From contig JAIOOZ010000221.1 of NCBI GenBank assembly GCA_021414185.1, positions 1-9,475 on the forward strand: a DNA stretch of 9,475 nucleotides. Direction: 5' to 3'. The DNA comes from Betaproteobacteria bacterium (GTDB lineage Bacteria; Pseudomonadota; Gammaproteobacteria; Burkholderiales; SG8-41). The translations under genes were made by a program, and so were the position numbers. Below the pieces are notes generated by a model, which worked only from the letters and a program-made list of their open reading frames with translations, searched no databases and was not told where the DNA came from. This document shows positions 7,465 to 9,475 of the stretch, piece by piece (position 1 is the first letter of the stretch; each line of letters opens with the position of its first letter).

Positions 7465-8078
7465 TGGTGCGCGCCGCCTGCGTGATTGCGCTGATGTCTA
7501 TTGCGTGCACCGCCTGTGCGGCGGAACTGGGGCGGATGTTTTACACGCCCGCACAACGGGCGACACTGGATACCGCACGCAAGCAGAACATCCGGACGGA
7601 AATCGGCACCGACGACAGCGAACCGCAGCAAAAACCGGTGGCCGCACCCCTGCCGCAAAACATCAGCGTCAACGGAATCATTCGGCGCAGCGACGGCAAG
7701 AATACGATTTGGCTCAATGAACGTCCCGTCGATGAGCGCCAGACCGGCGGCGTCAAAGCGGCGATCGGCAGGAACGACAACCGCGTGCGTTTGAGCGTGC
7801 CGGAAAGCGGACGCAGCGTGGATATCAAAGTCGGCCAGACGGTCGAAATGGTCAGCGGCGCCGTGGACGAGAGCTATTTGCGGCGCCCGGCCGCCAAACC
7901 CGAGGCCAAAACGGGGCCCGCAGCCGAAAATACCGGGGCTGACGTGTCAAAAGTCACGCCTGCCCCACCCCGGGAAACGTTAAAATCTGACCCAGTAGCC
8001 CAGAAAAGACCCGCCCGTGCCGCAGAACGCGATGCGCCGGACGACGCCGGACGTAACAGCGGTTCAGACCAGAAGTAG
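7461..8078 (+). CDS. Periplasmic PilP/MshK-like protein
   Basis: 205 residues, exported. The start is a tandem ATG ATG (7461, 7464); the first overlaps the preceding stop as ATGA, with GGGAG about 11 bases upstream. An N-terminal hydrophobic signal (about 3-21, RAACVIALMSIACTACAA) precedes ELGRMFYTPAQRATLD, a conserved-looking segment of this family. Cleavage after AA before ELG by signal peptidase I is most likely; C16 or C19 could act as lipid-attachment cysteine, but the lipobox is poor. A small beta-rich domain follows (about 67-142: ISVNGIIRRSDGKNTIWLN, VRLSVP, SVDIKVGQTVEM), recalling the PilP/GspC HR-type fold, and the tail (143-205) is Pro/Ala/Lys/Asp-rich and probably disordered. PilP-type proteins contact the secretin, and this role is inferred from the domain and position. 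The low-complexity tail is the least conserved-looking part. Confidence 0.78.
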   Translation: MMVRAACVIALMSIACTACAAELGRMFYTPAQRATLDTARKQNIRTEIGTDDSEPQQKPVAAPLPQNISVNGIIRRSDGKNTIWLNERPVDERQTGGVKAAIGRNDNRVRLSVPESGRSVDIKVGQTVEMVSGAVDESYLRRPAAKPEAKTGPAAENTGADVSKVTPAPPRETLKSDPVAQKRPARAAERDAPDDAGRNSGSDQK

Positions 8079-8097
8079 CGCAGTCAGGTGCCCCGAC

Positions 8098-8103
8098 AGG
8101 AGG
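8098..8103 (+). promoter_or_regulatory. Shine-Dalgarno deciding the start of the prepilin-like gene
   Basis: AGGAGG is a full match to the anti-Shine-Dalgarno sequence, 11 bases before the ATG at 8115. It lies downstream of the in-frame GTG at 8088, so it favours the ATG and rules against the longer GTG form. Confidence 0.7.
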
Positions 8104-8114
8104 CGCTCACGATC

Positions 8115-9215
8115 ATGAAGAAACGCACGAGCAAAATGCAACCCGGGATTTCCGCGCAACGCGGCTACGCAATGCTCGCCATTATTGCGGTGCTCGGCGT
8201 CGCCGCCACGACCGTTGTCGTCACGTCGCTGAGCGCGACAGCCGTACACAACGAACAAAACCGCAGAACCAGCAGCGCACTCGCGCTCGCCAAGCAGGCG
8301 TTGATTGCGAATGCTGCATCCAGTTCTACTCGTCCGGGCAGTCTGCCTTGCCCCGATACGGACAACGACGGGCTGGCTGACCCGGCAGCCGGTGCATGCA
8401 CGAATTTGATCGGCCGCCTGCCTTGGCAAACGCTCGGCTTGCCGGATCTGCGTGACTCCAGCGGCGAGCGCCTGTGGTATGCGTTGTCACAACAATTCAG
8501 CGACACCAACGCGATCAACAGTACCACCGTCGGCGAACTCAACATTACCGGCACGCTTACTGCCGCCAATACTGCCGCCATCGTGTTTGCGGCCGGTGCC
8601 CCGGTCAATGGGCAGTTGCGGAACGCGGAACGACTCTTTACCCCGTCCCAATACATCGAAAGCTACACGGGCCCGACCACCTTCGTGACCAGCGACGCCG
8701 GCAGCAGCTATAACGATCAGCTCATGGTGATAATGGCCACGGATATTTTCGCGGTCGTGGATCGGCGTATCGCCAAGGAAGTACAAAATTCGCTGCAAGC
8801 CTATTCCGCTGCAACCACGGGGAGACTCCCGTGGTATTCAACCACCTGCACCGCAGGTGTATGTCCGACCGTTTTTCCGCAGCCCACGCCGCCAGCGCTC
8901 GCGGTTGTTTGGCCCGAGACCGGAACGGGGTATCTGCCTACCGATGACGCTACTTTAAACGCGGCATTGCCCGCGTGGTTTGTCGCCAACCAGTGGAATT
9001 CTGTGGTGAGCTACCGAGTGGACAGCAATTGCGTGGCCGGGATTTCTCCCTGCGGCGCGGCGTTTAGCGGCTATTCTGCGAGCGGCAGTGGCGGTGCTTT
9101 GATTGGATTCACCAGCGGCACCGCCAACAGCGGCACGAAAGCAGTGTTGAGCATTGCCGGCGTAAATCCGGTAACCAATTACCAGATGACAGCGCTCGAC
9201 GCAGCAGTGCAATAA
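8115..9215 (+). CDS. Large atypical prepilin-like protein with GRLPW motifs
   Basis: 366 residues. The start at ATG 8115 is set by the AGGAGG before it; M8 is a possible internal alternative. The N-terminus is a class III-like leader: a basic segment ending QRG, then YAMLAIIAVLGVAATTVVV (18-36). Cleavage by the prepilin peptidase after G17 is plausible, but position +5 is Ala, not the usual Glu, as in GspK/PilX-type minor pilins. The globular part has RPGSLPCPDTDNDGLAD (73-89), IGRLPWQTLGLPDLRDSSGERLWYALS (99-125) and a second TGRLPW (235-240). Six cysteines (79, 95, 245, 250, 306, 313) are consistent with disulphides in the periplasm. D81-D89 reads DTDNDGLAD, a calcium-loop-like pattern. I recall this PCPDT/GRLPW family as unnamed prepilin-like proteins near MSHA-type clusters. 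Likely a minor or tip pilin, not the major one, because of its size. It is followed after 14 bases by a canonical prepilin gene. Confidence 0.82.
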   Translation: MKKRTSKMQPGISAQRGYAMLAIIAVLGVAATTVVVTSLSATAVHNEQNRRTSSALALAKQALIANAASSSTRPGSLPCPDTDNDGLADPAAGACTNLIGRLPWQTLGLPDLRDSSGERLWYALSQQFSDTNAINSTTVGELNITGTLTAANTAAIVFAAGAPVNGQLRNAERLFTPSQYIESYTGPTTFVTSDAGSSYNDQLMVIMATDIFAVVDRRIAKEVQNSLQAYSAATTGRLPWYSTTCTAGVCPTVFPQPTPPALAVVWPETGTGYLPTDDATLNAALPAWFVANQWNSVVSYRVDSNCVAGISPCGAAFSGYSASGSGGALIGFTSGTANSGTKAVLSIAGVNPVTNYQMTALDAAVQ

Positions 9216-9229
9216 TCCAGCTTCACTGC

Positions 9230-9475
9230 ATGCCGCTTCCCTACTGTCTGAACAAATCATTCCGGAACATCAGGCAGTCCCAACGCGAGTCGGGCTTCAC
9301 GCTGATCGAGCTCGCCATTTCGATGTTCATCATTACGCTGATCGCGACCGCGCTGCTCGGGCCGATAACCGCGCAAGTCACGCAGGCCAAAATATCCCAG
9401 GCAAAAGCCGATCTTGATCAGATCAATGAGTCGTTGATCGGGTACGCGCTGGCACAGGCCAAACCGCGGCTGCCC
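9230..9475 (+). CDS. Canonical type IV prepilin, N-terminal part (3' end outside window)
   Basis: 82 residues are visible and the frame is still open at the last base. The leader is 22 residues, ending QRESG, followed by FTLIELAISMFIITLIATALL: a textbook prepilin peptidase site with Phe at +1 and Glu (E27) at +5, then the hydrophobic N-terminal helix. The continuing amphipathic helix (AKISQAKADLDQINESLIGYALAQ) ends in PRLP, which suggests the RLPCP-type prepilin family, as in the preceding gene. ATG 9230 is the first usable start after the upstream stop; no clear Shine-Dalgarno precedes it, so translation may be coupled to the gene ending at 9215. Whether this is the major (MshA-like) or a minor subunit cannot be told without the C-terminus. 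Confidence 0.9.
   Translation, partial: MPLPYCLNKSFRNIRQSQRESGFTLIELAISMFIITLIATALLGPITAQVTQAKISQAKADLDQINESLIGYALAQAKPRLP

Noticed and set aside
8088..8114. GTG start giving a 375-residue prepilin-like protein
   Set aside because: The AGGAGG Shine-Dalgarno lies downstream of this GTG and before the ATG at 8115, which also gives a normal short basic leader.

Overview
The window is a compact, GC-rich, single-strand gene cluster of about 9.4 kb for a type IV pilus / type II secretion-like machine of the MSHA (mannose-sensitive haemagglutinin pilus) type. All nine convincing genes read on the + strand. The longest gap between them is 90 bases, and two or three junctions are ATGA-type overlaps, so this looks like one operon cut at both ends by the window. 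Gene style points to a Proteobacterium, most likely a betaproteobacterium: high-GC codon use, a TPR protein starting MSLLMKALEKAAKDR, and prepilins carrying RLPCPD/GRLPW motifs. This assignment rests on remembered family resemblance, not on a search.

Layout: (1) the C-terminal part of an MshL-like outer-membrane secretin (2-964); (2) a membrane-anchored TPR protein in the MshN position (961-2220); (3) a 90-base gap with a strong Shine-Dalgarno and a 10-codon mini-ORF, then the assembly ATPase MshE/GspE (2311-4014), which carries an N-terminal MshEN-type c-di-GMP-binding motif; (4) the inner-membrane platform protein MshG/GspF/PilC (4037-5245); (5) a PilM-PilN-like or GspL-like single-chain inner-membrane protein (5282-6856); (6) a PilO/GspM/MshJ-like protein (6853-7464); (7) a periplasmic PilP/MshK-like protein (7461-8078); (8) an atypical prepilin-like protein without the +5 glutamate (8115-9215); (9) the start of a canonical prepilin, GFTLIEL, cut by the window end (9230-9475).

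Expected joint working (family knowledge plus inference): ATPase and platform protein drive assembly of pilin subunits from the inner membrane. The three alignment-type proteins (5-7) bridge the inner membrane and periplasm towards the secretin, the TPR protein probably helps assembly or stability, and the prepilins form the fibre or its tip. The ATPase N-domain suggests control by c-di-GMP.

The core machine is recognisable and not new. The less described parts are the PilM/N-like fusion, the large cysteine-paired prepilin-like protein with a calcium-loop-like DxDxDG segment, the gene order (alignment module after the platform gene, no mshM-type ATPase between secretin and TPR genes), and the mini-ORF before the ATPase. 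I saw no tRNA, rRNA, CRISPR array, insertion sequence or convincing terminator.
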